A stretch of DNA of 64,000 nt, taken from Heyndrickxia coagulans 36D1 (lineage in GTDB: Bacteria; Bacillota; Bacilli; Bacillales; Bacillaceae_C). Location: positions 124,001 through 188,000 of the forward strand of contig NC_016023.1 of NCBI RefSeq assembly GCF_000169195.2, read 5' to 3'. Positions within the stretch are counted from its first letter, which is position 1; each line of letters opens with the position of its first letter. The translations under genes and the position numbers were made by a program. The notes beneath the pieces were generated by a model. That model was not told where the DNA came from, did no database searches, and worked only from the letters and a program-made list of their open reading frames with translations. This document shows, piece after piece, positions 8,570 to 20,779 of this stretch.

Positions 8570-10030
8570 TCATTTTGCCGTTTCAAGCAAGGTCTTTTTG
8601 TAACGGTCGATTACCACTTTCCAATTGTCCTGCTGCGGCTTGTAAGATTTGATTGCAAACGACTGCCGGACAATTTTTCTTCCTTCACGGATGTCCCGAA
8701 TGTCCCCTTTGGCGATCATTTGCACAAGGAGATTGCCGATAGCGGTTGCTTCTTGGGGGCCGGCTGACACTTTGACATTTGCGAGATTTGCCGTCAGCTG
8801 GTTCAAAAGGCTTACATTGCTGCCGCCTCCGACAATGTACAGTTGGTCAATGGGCCGCCCCGTGATCGCGGCGAGTTTTTCCAGCTCGACTGCGTAACAG
8901 AGCGCCAGACTGCTGTAAATGCAGTTTGTCAATTCCCCGATCGATTCCGGAACCGCCTGGCCGGTTTCCCTGCAGTAATCTTGAATTTCTTTCACCATGT
9001 TTTCCGGATTGTTAAAGCGCGGGTCGTTGACATGAACAAATTGCGCAAACGGTTTGCATTTTCCGGCCTGTTCCGCCATTTCGGCATAGGTATAACGGTA
9101 GTCGTAATGCCGGGCAATTTCCTGGATAATCCACATGCCCATAATGTTTTTCAAAAATCGGTAAGTGCCATATGCGCCCCACTCGTTTGTGTAATTTTCC
9201 CTGAATGCTTCCTCGCTTGTGACAGGCACATTCAATTCCATGCCAAGCAACGACCATGTCCCGCTACTTAAGAATGCCCAGGAATCGCCTTCTGCCGGCG
9301 TACCGAGGACTGCGGAGGCGGTATCATGGGTTGCAACCGTGACAACCTGGCATGCCGGAAGATCGTATTTTTGGTACCATTCTGGTTTGATTTCGCCCAA
9401 AATCGTGCCGGCATCGGCCAGTTTGGCAAATTTATCGGCACTGACATGGACATGGCTGAGCAAGTCTTTATCGAATAATTTGTCACGCAAGTTCAGCATT
9501 TGTGTTGTGGAAGAATTTGTCACTTCAGAAACGGCCTTTCCCGTCAGCACATATCCGATGTAATCCGGGATGAGCAGAATTTTATCCGCTTTTTCCAAAA
9601 GATTTTTATCTTCGGCATACAGTTGGTACAGCGTGTTCAATTCAAGAAACTGGATGCCGGTCTTTTTATAGATGAATTCCTTTGAATATTTGGACGTCAG
9701 CGCTTCTATCGCGCCAACCGTCCGTGGATCGCGGTAGCTGACCGGATCCTGGAGCCGGTCGCCGTTTTTGTCAACGAGCACATAATCGACCGCCCACGTA
9801 TCAATGCCGAGCATACACGCTTCAATGCCCATCTTTTTGGCTTTTTCCAGGCCTGTAAAAATTTCTTCAATCAGCCGTCCGATATCCCAACGGTCATGGC
9901 CGTCCCGTTTGGTAAAACCGTTTTTGAAGCGGTGAATTTCTTTGATTTCGATTTTTTGATGCCGGCATGTGCCTGCAATCAGCCGTCCGCTTGAAGCCCC
10001 AATGTCAACAGCGATGTAATTCCGGATCAT
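8570..10030 (-). CDS. rhaB: Rhamnulokinase
   Basis: The 486-residue FGGY-family sugar kinase phosphorylates L-rhamnulose with ATP (EC 2.7.1.5). The N-terminal ATPase motif [12 protein letters not shown], the RhaB signature HRFKNGF, the segment [14 protein letters not shown] and the C-terminal [14 protein letters not shown] nucleotide loop are present. The ATG at 10030 follows AAAGGAGTG at good spacing. It is the first gene of rhaB-rhaA-rhaD and is preceded by a regulatory region shared with the divergent AraC-type regulator. No rhamnose transporter or mutarotase gene is seen next to it. Confidence 0.95.
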   Translation of the reverse strand: MIRNYIAVDIGASSGRLIAGTCRHQKIEIKEIHRFKNGFTKRDGHDRWDIGRLIEEIFTGLEKAKKMGIEACMLGIDTWAVDYVLVDKNGDRLQDPVSYRDPRTVGAIEALTSKYSKEFIYKKTGIQFLELNTLYQLYAEDKNLLEKADKILLIPDYIGYVLTGKAVSEVTNSSTTQMLNLRDKLFDKDLLSHVHVSADKFAKLADAGTILGEIKPEWYQKYDLPACQVVTVATHDTASAVLGTPAEGDSWAFLSSGTWSLLGMELNVPVTSEEAFRENYTNEWGAYGTYRFLKNIMGMWIIQEIARHYDYRYTYAEMAEQAGKCKPFAQFVHVNDPRFNNPENMVKEIQDYCRETGQAVPESIGELTNCIYSSLALCYAVELEKLAAITGRPIDQLYIVGGGSNVSLLNQLTANLANVKVSAGPQEATAIGNLLVQMIAKGDIRDIREGRKIVRQSFAIKSYKPQQDNWKVVIDRYKKTLLETAK

Positions 10031-10112
10031 TTTCTCACTCCTTTCCAGCTTCAAAATTGAATTATCTTTACATCATCTGCTTCTTCTATGAAGCATTGCA
10101 TCTATTAAAATT

Positions 10113-10145
10113 TAACGTTTATATTCCTATCGTAAACGTTATCAA
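10113..10145 (-). promoter_or_regulatory. rhaB promoter with nested inverted repeat (cre-like/regulator site)
   Basis: A perfect 9-bp inverted repeat TAACGTTTA/TAAACGTTA has centres 20 bases apart. It overlaps a minus-strand promoter-like pair TTGATA (10140-10145) and TATAAA (10118-10123), 16 bases apart. The stretch TGATAACGTTTACG matches the catabolite-response consensus TGWAANCGNTNWCA at all but two fixed positions. CcpA or a rhamnose regulator could bind; which one is unknown. Confidence 0.5.
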
Positions 10146-10166
10146 AAAAGATTTCATGAAACATTA

Positions 10167-10217
10167 TTGGCAAACCATTGTACGATCTTGGCAAGGTCGT
10201 GAAGGATATGGCATAAT
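10167..10217 (+). promoter_or_regulatory. Promoter of the AraC-type regulator with 21-bp-spaced direct repeat
   Basis: TTGGCAA occurs at 10167-10173 and 10188-10194, two helical turns apart, as expected of AraC-family half sites. The second copy doubles as a -35 (TTGGCA) 18 bases before CATAAT (10212-10217), ahead of the regulator gene. Confidence 0.45.
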
Positions 10218-10239
10218 CAATTTGAAGAGAGGTAGCAAA

Positions 10240-11100
10240 ATGGAACAATACTGGGAAAAAGCCGACTATTCCTGGACAGATGACTCCATCCGCTGTTTTA
10301 ACACGCCGTCGCAGCGGGCGCGCCAGCTGTTTTACTATGTGCAGGAAATCGGCCATTTTAAAGCGATGAAACCGTATTTTACAGAAAGGCAGCATTTGAA
10401 ATCGTACTTGTTAAAATATACGTTTGGCGGAAAAGGGAAATTGATTTATGAAGGACGCGAATATACGCTTGAAAAAGGGGATGTTTTTTTCATCGACTGC
10501 ATGAATTACCAGCATTACAGCACGATAAGCGATGAACCGTGGGAGATGGATTGGATCCATTTTTACGGGCCGAATGCGGATGCTTTTTACGGGGAATTTA
10601 TGAAAAACGGCAGCAATGTTTTTCATGCAAAAAACGGACGCATTTCCCAAATCATTGATGAGACCATGGCGCTTGTCGAAACGCGGAATGCAAAGGCGGA
10701 GTTCCGGATTTCGCTGTTGATCCATGAAATGCTGAATGAAGTGCTGATCCAGAAATACGATCTTGCATTTGAGGAAGAAAACATTCCCGATTACATTATA
10801 GAAGCAAAAAAATTTTTGGAGGACCATTTTAAAGAAAAAATTACCCTGCAGGATTTGGAACGGGTGTGCCGCCTGAACAAGTACCAGCTCAGCAAGGAAT
10901 TCACGCACTACATCGGCATCCCCCCGATTGAGTACTTAATCCATTTTCGGATCAACACCGCGAAAAGACTGCTCCGCTACTCCAATAAAAGCGTAAAAGA
11001 AATTGCCCTTGACGTCGGCATTGAGGACCCTCCCTATTTCAACCGACTGTTCAAGCGGAAAACAGAGATGACCCCGCTTGCGTACAGGCGGAATGGGTGA
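10240..11100 (+). CDS. AraC-family transcriptional regulator of rhamnose use
   Basis: The 286-residue protein has an N-terminal cupin sugar-sensing domain (LIYEGREYTLEKGDVFFID near residues 67-85) and a C-terminal AraC double helix-turn-helix from about residue 185 (KEKITLQDLERVCRLNKYQL, then SVKEIALDVGIEDPPYFNRL). It is divergent from rhaB, so it most likely activates rhaBAD in response to rhamnose. The ATG at 10240 follows AGAGAGGTAGC; longer frames begin inside the rhaB promoter. The usual aromatic in the second recognition helix (GF.D..YF) is replaced by IEDPPYF, a minor variation. Confidence 0.85.
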   Translation: MEQYWEKADYSWTDDSIRCFNTPSQRARQLFYYVQEIGHFKAMKPYFTERQHLKSYLLKYTFGGKGKLIYEGREYTLEKGDVFFIDCMNYQHYSTISDEPWEMDWIHFYGPNADAFYGEFMKNGSNVFHAKNGRISQIIDETMALVETRNAKAEFRISLLIHEMLNEVLIQKYDLAFEEENIPDYIIEAKKFLEDHFKEKITLQDLERVCRLNKYQLSKEFTHYIGIPPIEYLIHFRINTAKRLLRYSNKSVKEIALDVGIEDPPYFNRLFKRKTEMTPLAYRRNG

Positions 11101-11277
11101 CGAATCCATGCTGTTTGCGTTACCGGAACGTAGAGAAGACGTTACTGTTAGGGTTACCGGCACACAAGCGAGGGCGGGGTTATACTTCGGTTGCGGTTTG
11201 GGCTGTATTACGGGTGGGCGAAAATTCTGTATGCAAATTGATCGATTTGTCCCAATGTAAAAATTTAAAGTTCAATA

Positions 11278-12387
11278 TTATTCTTCTGCCTCTACTTCTT
11301 TAATCACCATCTTTGGCAGATCCCTGATAGTCTCACGTATTCGTTTCAATCGGGCTTTTCCCTGACCGGCAAAGCGAAGCAGATTGTAAGCGTATATGCC
11401 AAAATGCAGGGCAAGCTCATTCGTTTTTTGATTCCGGGAAGGCAGCTGTTTAAAACCAAGATCAAACCTAAATTCCCGTATCAACGATTTACAGACTTTC
11501 CGGTGTTCGTCGTAAAGCCTTGGCACAGCTTCCGGCGGAATATCGAGCGTTGTCATGTACACATCCGCTTCATACTCTGGAATCAAAAGGATTTGCCCGT
11601 TTTTATCAATGGTTGTTTCAATGAGTTTAAAAACATAATAGGCTGGTTTTTTTGCCCCGGCTGTCGTGTTGGTTTCCGCAACAGATCCAAAGTAAACGTT
11701 TTTTCCTTCCCGTTCGGATGAGCATGTGCCGTGTTTCCGTGCAGTTTCTACCCAAGTGCTAGCATCTGTCTGAAGTTTCATCACAAAATCGATGTTAAGG
11801 TCCAGCAGTTTTGCCGCAATTTCGGATCCTTCTTTTGCCTCGAGCCGCCAAAGGAAAGCACCTTCCGCCAATTGTTCAGCAGCACGGACCGACACGCTCG
11901 TTTCTTGTCCAAAGGAAAGGCAGTACCCTTCCTTTCCAATAAAAGCAAACGGCATTGCAACATCCACCGGTATAAAACTTTTGCCTTGTATGGTCACCGG
12001 GTTGATAGGTGCACCAGCCTTGCGAAGCAGGTGAAGAGACTCTTCAAGGATGATCTGTTTCCATTCTTCTGATAAAGCTGCCTCGTCCAGACGGTGCTCC
12101 AAGACAGCCGGCGAGGGAACCCTTTCCAATTTTAAAAAAGGACGGAAATCATAGTCGCTCCGTAACGGTTCAATTTCAGCAAACTTATTTTTTCCAAGGC
12201 AAAGCAGCCCGATATAGGCCTTCGCGATGTCCCCGTTTGAATAGCCGGGATTCCTTTTAATGGTTTCTGACTTGGCGCTATTCAGCCTTGATGCGAGATG
12301 AGTCTGGCTGATAAGGAACTCTACTATGCCCATTCCGAATTTATCCAATATCATTTCATTCGTTTGCTCAATCCGTAAATTTTTCAT
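11278..12387 (-). CDS. IS1380-family transposase-like protein, shortened and altered
   Basis: The 369-residue protein resembles IS1380-family DDE transposases at both ends: KNLRIEQTNEMI, SNGDIAKAYIGLLCLGK, and near the C terminus LPSRNQKTNELALHFGIYAY, then IRETIRDLP. Intact members are about 430-450 residues. The stretch after the first catalytic Asp (VDVAMPFAFIGKEGYCL) lacks some tens of residues, and the usual R(L/M)DSG carrying the second Asp reads RLEAKEG. Inverted terminal repeats are not evident on either side. The frame is open and has AGGTGAG before its ATG. It is either a degenerate transposase or a derived, non-transposing protein; the loss estimates rest on recalled family sequences. 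Confidence 0.7.
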   Translation of the reverse strand: MKNLRIEQTNEMILDKFGMGIVEFLISQTHLASRLNSAKSETIKRNPGYSNGDIAKAYIGLLCLGKNKFAEIEPLRSDYDFRPFLKLERVPSPAVLEHRLDEAALSEEWKQIILEESLHLLRKAGAPINPVTIQGKSFIPVDVAMPFAFIGKEGYCLSFGQETSVSVRAAEQLAEGAFLWRLEAKEGSEIAAKLLDLNIDFVMKLQTDASTWVETARKHGTCSSEREGKNVYFGSVAETNTTAGAKKPAYYVFKLIETTIDKNGQILLIPEYEADVYMTTLDIPPEAVPRLYDEHRKVCKSLIREFRFDLGFKQLPSRNQKTNELALHFGIYAYNLLRFAGQGKARLKRIRETIRDLPKMVIKEVEAEE

Positions 12388-12475
12388 CTGCTCACCTGCG
12401 AAAATTGATATTTATATTATACAAAAAGTAGCTTATAATGGGTGTGAAGTCTGAATTTTAGAAAGGATGTGAACG

Positions 12476-13381
12476 ATGCTTTTCAAGGAAAGAAAAACTT
12501 CACTTGAATGTGCTCTTTTAAAGTCGCTGAACAACCGGATGAAACTCCATGAAAAAGACATCCAGTATCTCCGGAATTTGGAAAAAGGGGACGAAGGCGA
12601 GCGGTATTTTGACTCTTTAACAGCAGCACTTACATGTGATTGTTTTGTACTGAATGATTTGCGGCTTTCCTGCAACAATGCTACGTTCCAGATTGATGCC
12701 CTCATGATTACCGGCGAAACCATTTACCTGTTTGAAGTGAAAAATTATGAAGGCGATTTTTATTACGAGCGGGACAGAATTTTTACAAAAAATAAGTCTG
12801 AAATCAACAATGCGCTGCTTCAGGTCAAACGTTGCGAATCGCTTTTCCGGCAGTTGATTCTCTCGCTCGGTTTCAATATGCCGGTCTCGGCTTCCGTTGT
12901 TTTTGTAAACCCCGAATTTACCCTGTACCAGGCACCCCTGAGTGCGCCATTTATTTTCCCGAATCAGTTAAAACGGTATATAAAAGATTTGAATGCAATT
13001 TCTGCAAAGCTGAGCGGAAAGCATAGAAGGCTGGCAGAAAAGCTATCTTCGCTGCATATAGAAGAATCGCCTTTTCTTCATTTGCCGAAATATGAGTATG
13101 ATCAATTGCGGAAAGGCATTGTGTGCGACGCTTGTGGTTCTTTTTCCTGTGCGGTAAAAGGGCATGCAATGATTTGTGAGGATTGTGGACATGCTGAATC
13201 TGTTGAGGCCGCGGTCCTCCGCAGTGTCAGAGAATTTCGGATGTTGTTTCCAGAGCGGAAGATTACAACAAATGATATTTTTGACTGGTGCAGGATTGTG
13301 GAATCGAAAAAAAGGGTGAGCAGGATACTGGCAAAAAATTTCAATAAGTTCAGAGGTGGAAGATGGTCTTACTATGAGTAA
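12476..13381 (+). CDS. NERD-domain (nuclease-related) protein with zinc ribbon
   Basis: The 301-residue protein has the NERD pattern of a restriction-endonuclease-like fold: GDEGERYF near residue 38, QIDALMITGETIYLFEVKNY near residues 72-91 giving the D...E-x-K triad. The C-terminal part has CDACG and CEDCG pairs (about residues 217-240), a likely zinc ribbon. NERD proteins are thought to act on DNA; precise roles are mostly unknown. GAAAGGATG lies before the ATG. It converges with the pyr operon across a tandem hairpin array and is divergent from the IS1380-like gene. Accessory; a defence function is conceivable but unsupported. Confidence 0.8.
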   Translation: MLFKERKTSLECALLKSLNNRMKLHEKDIQYLRNLEKGDEGERYFDSLTAALTCDCFVLNDLRLSCNNATFQIDALMITGETIYLFEVKNYEGDFYYERDRIFTKNKSEINNALLQVKRCESLFRQLILSLGFNMPVSASVVFVNPEFTLYQAPLSAPFIFPNQLKRYIKDLNAISAKLSGKHRRLAEKLSSLHIEESPFLHLPKYEYDQLRKGIVCDACGSFSCAVKGHAMICEDCGHAESVEAAVLRSVREFRMLFPERKITTNDIFDWCRIVESKKRVSRILAKNFNKFRGGRWSYYE

Positions 13382-13480
13382 TTGATGATCACAAACTTAT
13401 GAATTAGAAATTCTACCGGGGAAAAGCATTTGGTATTTTGACACTTCAAAAAGACCAAATATGCTCAGTTCCCCGGTTAT

Positions 13481-14205
13481 TTTTGTCCTTTTGAACACTC
13501 CAAAAAGACATTTTGTTCCGGTCAATGGCTCCTTTTGTCCTTTTGGATGCTCCAAAAGAACAATTTGCTCCGGTCCACGGCTCCTTTTGTCCTTTTGACA
13601 GCTTCAAAAGGACATTTTGTTTCAGTTCACGGCTCCTTTTGTCCTTTTGGCAGCTTCAAAAGGACATTCCGAGCCCAGATACAGCTTGTTTTGTCCTTTT
13701 GACAGCTTCAAAAAGACATTTTGGACCCCGATGCAACGCGTTTTGTCCTTTTGACTGCTTCAAAAGGACATTTCGGGACCGGATGCAACGTGTTTTGTCC
13801 TTTTGGCAGCTTCAAAAGGACATTCCGAGCCCAGATACAGCTTGTTTTGTCCTTTTGACAGCTTCAAAAAGACACTTTGGGTCCAGTCGCGACTCCTTTT
13901 GTCCTTTTGGCAGCTTCAAAAGGACATTCCGAGCCCAGATACAGCTTGTTTTGTCCTTTTGACAGCTTCAAAAAGACATTTCGGGCCCAGATACAGCTTG
14001 TTTTGTCCTTTTGACTTTCAAAAGGACATTCCGAGCCCAGATGCAACGTGTTTTGTCCTTTTGGCAGCTTCAAAAAGACATTCCGAGCCCGGATGCAGGG
14101 TGTTTTGTCCTTTTGACAGCTTGAAAAAAACATTTCAGGCCTAGGTGCGGCTCCTTTTTGTCTTGAATACTCCAAAAAAAATTTGCTATGGTCCCGCGAT
14201 TTCAT
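13481..14205. repeat. Tandem array of about 14 hairpin-bearing 52-bp repeats
   Basis: The 900-base gap between the NERD gene and pyrE holds no credible gene. From 13481 a 52-bp unit starting TTTTGTCCTTTTG recurs at 13533, 13585, 13637, 13689, 13741, 13793, 13845, 13897, 13949, 14001 (this copy is 50 bp), 14051, 14103 and, degenerate, 14155. Partial copies flank it near 13430 and 14206. Each unit holds an inverted repeat, TGTCCTTTTGA and TCAAAAGGACA, around CAGCT, then a more variable 22-base linker. The hairpins lack a following T-run on either strand, so they are not ordinary terminators. Open frames across it are by-products of repetition. Confidence 0.95.
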
Positions 14206-14283
14206 TTGTCCTTTTAAATGCCTCTCTGAAACAACAGTAAGCTTACTTTTGCCATATTTTAATAGCAAACCAAAGTATCTTGT

Positions 14284-14918
14284 TCAGCCCTTTTTGGATT
14301 TCCCCCATTCCTCCGGTTCCCGCCGCCATTCCTCGAGTGTCGCCAAGTCTTCTTCCCGGATCAGCCCCCTTTCTACGCCAACCTGAAGCAGTGTGGAGTA
14401 ATTCGATAAGGAGTAAGCGGTGATGCCTTCTTTTGCAAAATTTGCCGCTCCGGCCGGAAGTTCATATGTAAAAATCGAGACAACGCCGAGCACTTCGCAG
14501 CCGGCTTCCCGTAATGCGCGGACAACGGTGAGCACGCTGCCGCCGGTTGAAATTAAATCTTCGACAACGACAACTTTTTGCCCGGTGGAAACCCGCCCTT
14601 CGATCTGGTTGCCCTTGCCGTGTGTTTTTGCACTCGAACGGACGTATACCATTGGCAAATTCATCAGGTCGCTGACAAAAGCGGCGTGGGCAATCCCGGC
14701 AGTTGCCGTGCCTGCCACCACTTCCGTTTCCGGGAAGTGTGCTTCGATCAGCTTTTTCAGTCCGATGGCGATTTCTTTCCGCAGGTTCGGATAGGACAAT
14801 GTAATGCGATTATCGCAGTAAATTGGCGATTTGATTCCGGATGACCATGTAAAAGGTTCACCGGGTTTTAAAAAAACAGCTTCAATGTCAAGCAATTGTC
14901 CGGCAATGTATTTTTCCA

Positions 14919-14919
<1 letters not shown>
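14284..14919 (-). CDS. pyrE: Orotate phosphoribosyltransferase
   Basis: The 211-residue enzyme joins orotate and PRPP to give OMP (EC 2.4.2.10). The PRPP loop [12 protein letters not shown] sits near residues 115-127, and [16 protein letters not shown] near residues 23-38 is the orotate-binding N-terminal stretch. The ATG at 14919 is chosen: it overlaps the pyrF stop by one base (TAATG) and GGGGG precedes it; an ATG five codons earlier would have no site. Last gene of the pyr operon. No T-rich terminator follows it; the tandem hairpin array begins within 80 bases. Confidence 0.95.
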
Positions 14920-17578
<2,659 letters not shown>

Positions 17579-17582
<4 letters not shown>

Positions 17583-20500
17583 GCGTGCACCGCCTGCTTT
17601 GCCCCCTGCACCATCGGCATGATCGAAAAACTTATCGATTCCAAAATGGATACGATGGCTGCTGCTGTATCAAGCGAAGTCAGGCACGGGATGCCGCATT
17701 CGACTGCTTCCCTGCGGATCCGGAAGCCGTCGCGTTCGTATTCCCGGCCTTTTGTGATCGTGTTCAGGACAAATTGCACATCGCCCCTTTGGATCGAGTC
17801 GAGCACGGTCGCCCCTTCGCCGCCAATTTTTTCCACTTCTTCGACAGCCAGGCCGTTTTCCCTTAAAAATTTTGCCGTTCCCGCCGTTGCTTTTAAGGTA
17901 AAACCGATCTCGACAAAGCGTTTCGCAAGCGGCAGGGCTTCCGGTTTGTCTTTATCGGCAACCGTAAACAGGATGCTGCCATCCGGCGAAAGCTTCATGC
18001 CTGCTGCAACGAGCCCTTTGTACAGCGCTTTTTCAAATGTACGGTCGCAACCCATCACTTCTCCCGTCGATTTCATTTCCGGTCCGAGTGTCGGTTCCAC
18101 CCGCTTCAATTTTGCAAAAGAGAAGACCGGCACTTTCACGAACACCTCCGCTTTTTCCGGCCTCAAGCCGGTGCCATAGCCGAGATTTTCAAGCGATTCG
18201 CCTAAAATCACTTTCATCGCGAGTTTTGCCATCGGGACATCGGTAATTTTGCTTAAAAACGGAACCGTCCGGCTTGAGCGCGGGTTCACTTCGATCACAA
18301 AGAGTTCATTGTGCGAGACGATAAACTGGATGTTCATTAACCCTTTGATTTCAAGCTCTGAAGCAAGCTTGCGGCACGTCTCCACCATTTCCGCTTTTAA
18401 TGCCTCGGAAAGCCGCTGCGGCGGATAGACTGCGATCGAGTCGCCGGAGTGGACGCCGGCCCGTTCAATATGTTCCACGATGCCCGGGATTAAAATATCC
18501 CGGCCGTCCGCGATCACATCGACTTCAAACTCCTGCCCTGTCACATAGCGGTCAATCAAAACCGGCTGGTTCGGGCTGACTTTCACCGCGTGTTTCATAT
18601 ACTGGCGCAAGTCTTCTTCATGGTAGACGATTTCCATCGCCCGTCCGCCGAGCACAAACGACGGGCGCACGAGCACCGGATAGCCGATTTCGGCCGCAAT
18701 TCGGACGGCTTCTTCCGCCGAAGTGCCGGTTTTTCCAAGCGGGCGTTTAATGCCGAGCCGGTTTAACAAATGGTCGAATTTGTCGCGGTCTTCGGCACGA
18801 TCGAGATTTTCAAGCGAAGTGCCGAGAATGCGCACCCCGCGGTTTGCGAGCTGTTCCGCGAGATTGATCGCCGTCTGGCCGCCGAACTGGACAACAACCC
18901 CTTCCGGCTGTTCCAAATCGATGATATGCATGACATCTTCAATCGTCAGCGGTTCAAAATAGAGCTTGTCAGAGATGCTGAAATCGGTGGAGACGGTTTC
19001 CGGGTTGTTGTTAATGATGATCGCTTCGTACCCGGCTTCCTGGATTGCCCACACCGCATGGACGGTTGCATAGTCAAACTCGATTCCCTGGCCGATCCGG
19101 ATCGGGCCGGAACCGAGGACAATGATGCTTTTTCTGTTTGTCACAACCGATTCGTTTTCTTCTTCATATGTACCGTAAAAATACGGCGTTTCTGATGCGA
19201 ATTCGCCGGCACATGTATCGACCATTTTATAGACCGGTAAAATGCCATTCTCTTTGCGCCATGCGTACACTTTTTCTTCTGTCGTTTTCCACAGCCCGGC
19301 AATCGTCTGATCGGCAAAGCCCATTTCTTTTGCTTTCCGGGCCGCCTCTTTGTCCCATTGCGCCTCCTGAAGCGTGTTTTCAAAGCGGATGATGTTTTCC
19401 AGCTTATGAAGGAAAAACAAGTCGATTTTGCTCCAGTCATGCAGCTGCCCGATCGTGACACCCTTTCTTAGCGCTTCTGCGATGTAAAAAAGGCGTTCGT
19501 CGCCGGCATTTTTGATCCTTTTTTCGATCACGCCCATACCGGATGCTTCCTCGAGTTCCAAATGATGGACGCCGATTTCAAGCGACCGTACTGCTTTTAA
19601 CAGCGATTCTTCAAATGTGCGGCCGATCGCCATTACTTCGCCCGTTGCTTTCATTTGCGTGCCAAGTCTGCGGTATGCCTGTTCAAACTTATCGAACGGG
19701 AACCGCGGAATTTTTGTGACGACATAATCAAGCGCCGGTTCAAAATTGGCGTAAGAAGTGCCGGTGACCGGGTTTTTCATCTCGGCCAGCGTGAGCCCGA
19801 CTGCAATTTTCGCTGACAGTTTCGCAATCGGGTATCCGGTTGCTTTCGAAGCGAGCGCAGATGAACGGCTGACGCGCGGGTTGACTTCGATTACATAATA
19901 TTGAAAACTGTCCGGGTCAAGCGCGAACTGTACATTGCAGCCGCCTTCGATGCCGAGGGCGCGGATAATTTTCAATGAAACATTGCGCAGCATCTGGTAT
20001 TCTTTGTCGCTTAACGTCTGGCTTGGGGCGACGACAATCGAATCGCCGGTATGGACGCCGACCGGGTCAATGTTTTCCATGTTGCAGACGACGATGGCAT
20101 GGTCTTCGCTGTCGCGCATCACTTCGTATTCGATTTCTTTAAAGCCGGCAATGCTTTTTTCGAGCAGGCACTGGTGGACAGGGCTCTGGCGCAATCCGCC
20201 TGATACGGTTTCGATCAGCTCCTCTTCATTACGGCAGATGCCGCCGCCCGTTCCGCCCAGCGTGTAAGCCGGACGGACGATGACCGGGTAGCCCGCTTTT
20301 TCGATAAAACGGTAAGCTTCTTCGAGTGTATGGATGATCATGCTGTCCGGCACCGGCTCGCCAAGTTTTCCCATCAGTTCGCGGAACGCTTCCCGGTCTT
20401 CCGCCTGCTCGATGGCGCCCAGTCTTGTTCCGAGCACTTCGACGCCGTACTCGTCAAGGATGCCGGATTTCGCCAGTTCCATTGCAATGTTGAGACCGGT

Positions 20501-20779
20501 CTGGCCACCAAGCGTCGGCAGGAGGGCATCCGGGCGTTCTTTGCGGATGATGCGGGCGACAAATGCCGGCGTAAGCGGTTCGATGTAGATTTTATCCGCC
20601 ATTTCCGTATCGGTCATAATCGTTGCCGGATTGGAATTGACCAAAACGACATGATACCCTTCTTCTTTTAAAGCAAGGCAGGCCTGCGTGCCGGCGTAAT
20701 CAAATTCTGCAGCCTGGCCGATCACGATCGGGCCGGATCCGATCACAAGAATTTTTTCGATATCAGTGCGTTTTGGCAT
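17579..20779 (-). CDS. pyrAB: Carbamoyl-phosphate synthase large subunit (pyrimidine-specific)
   Basis: The 1066-residue enzyme forms carbamoyl phosphate from bicarbonate, ammonia from PyrAA, and two ATP. Two homologous ATP-grasp halves are clear: [20 protein letters not shown] near residue 10 and [20 protein letters not shown] near residue 550, with [11 protein letters not shown] and [13 protein letters not shown] as nucleotide loops. The C-terminal MGS-like domain (from about residue 930) is the usual site for UMP/PRPP control. The ATG at 20779 is chosen because AGGAGG precedes it; it overlaps pyrAA by 17 bases. Confidence 0.97.

Noticed and set aside
11200-12475. Terminal inverted repeats around the IS1380-like gene
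   Set aside because: Comparing both flanks by eye gave no matching inverted ends or target duplications.
13513-14144. Open reading frames of 113-149 codons across the 52-bp array
   Set aside because: They arise because the repeat lacks stops in some frames; the 52-bp period rotates the frame, there is no ribosome site, and the peptides have no domain.
13481-14205. CRISPR array
   Set aside because: The 22-base linkers are variants of one another rather than unrelated spacers, the repeat part itself varies, and no cas genes are near.
13481-14205. A series of Rho-independent terminators for pyrE
   Set aside because: On the minus strand each hairpin is followed by A-rich, not T-rich, sequence; on the plus strand the T-run precedes the stem.
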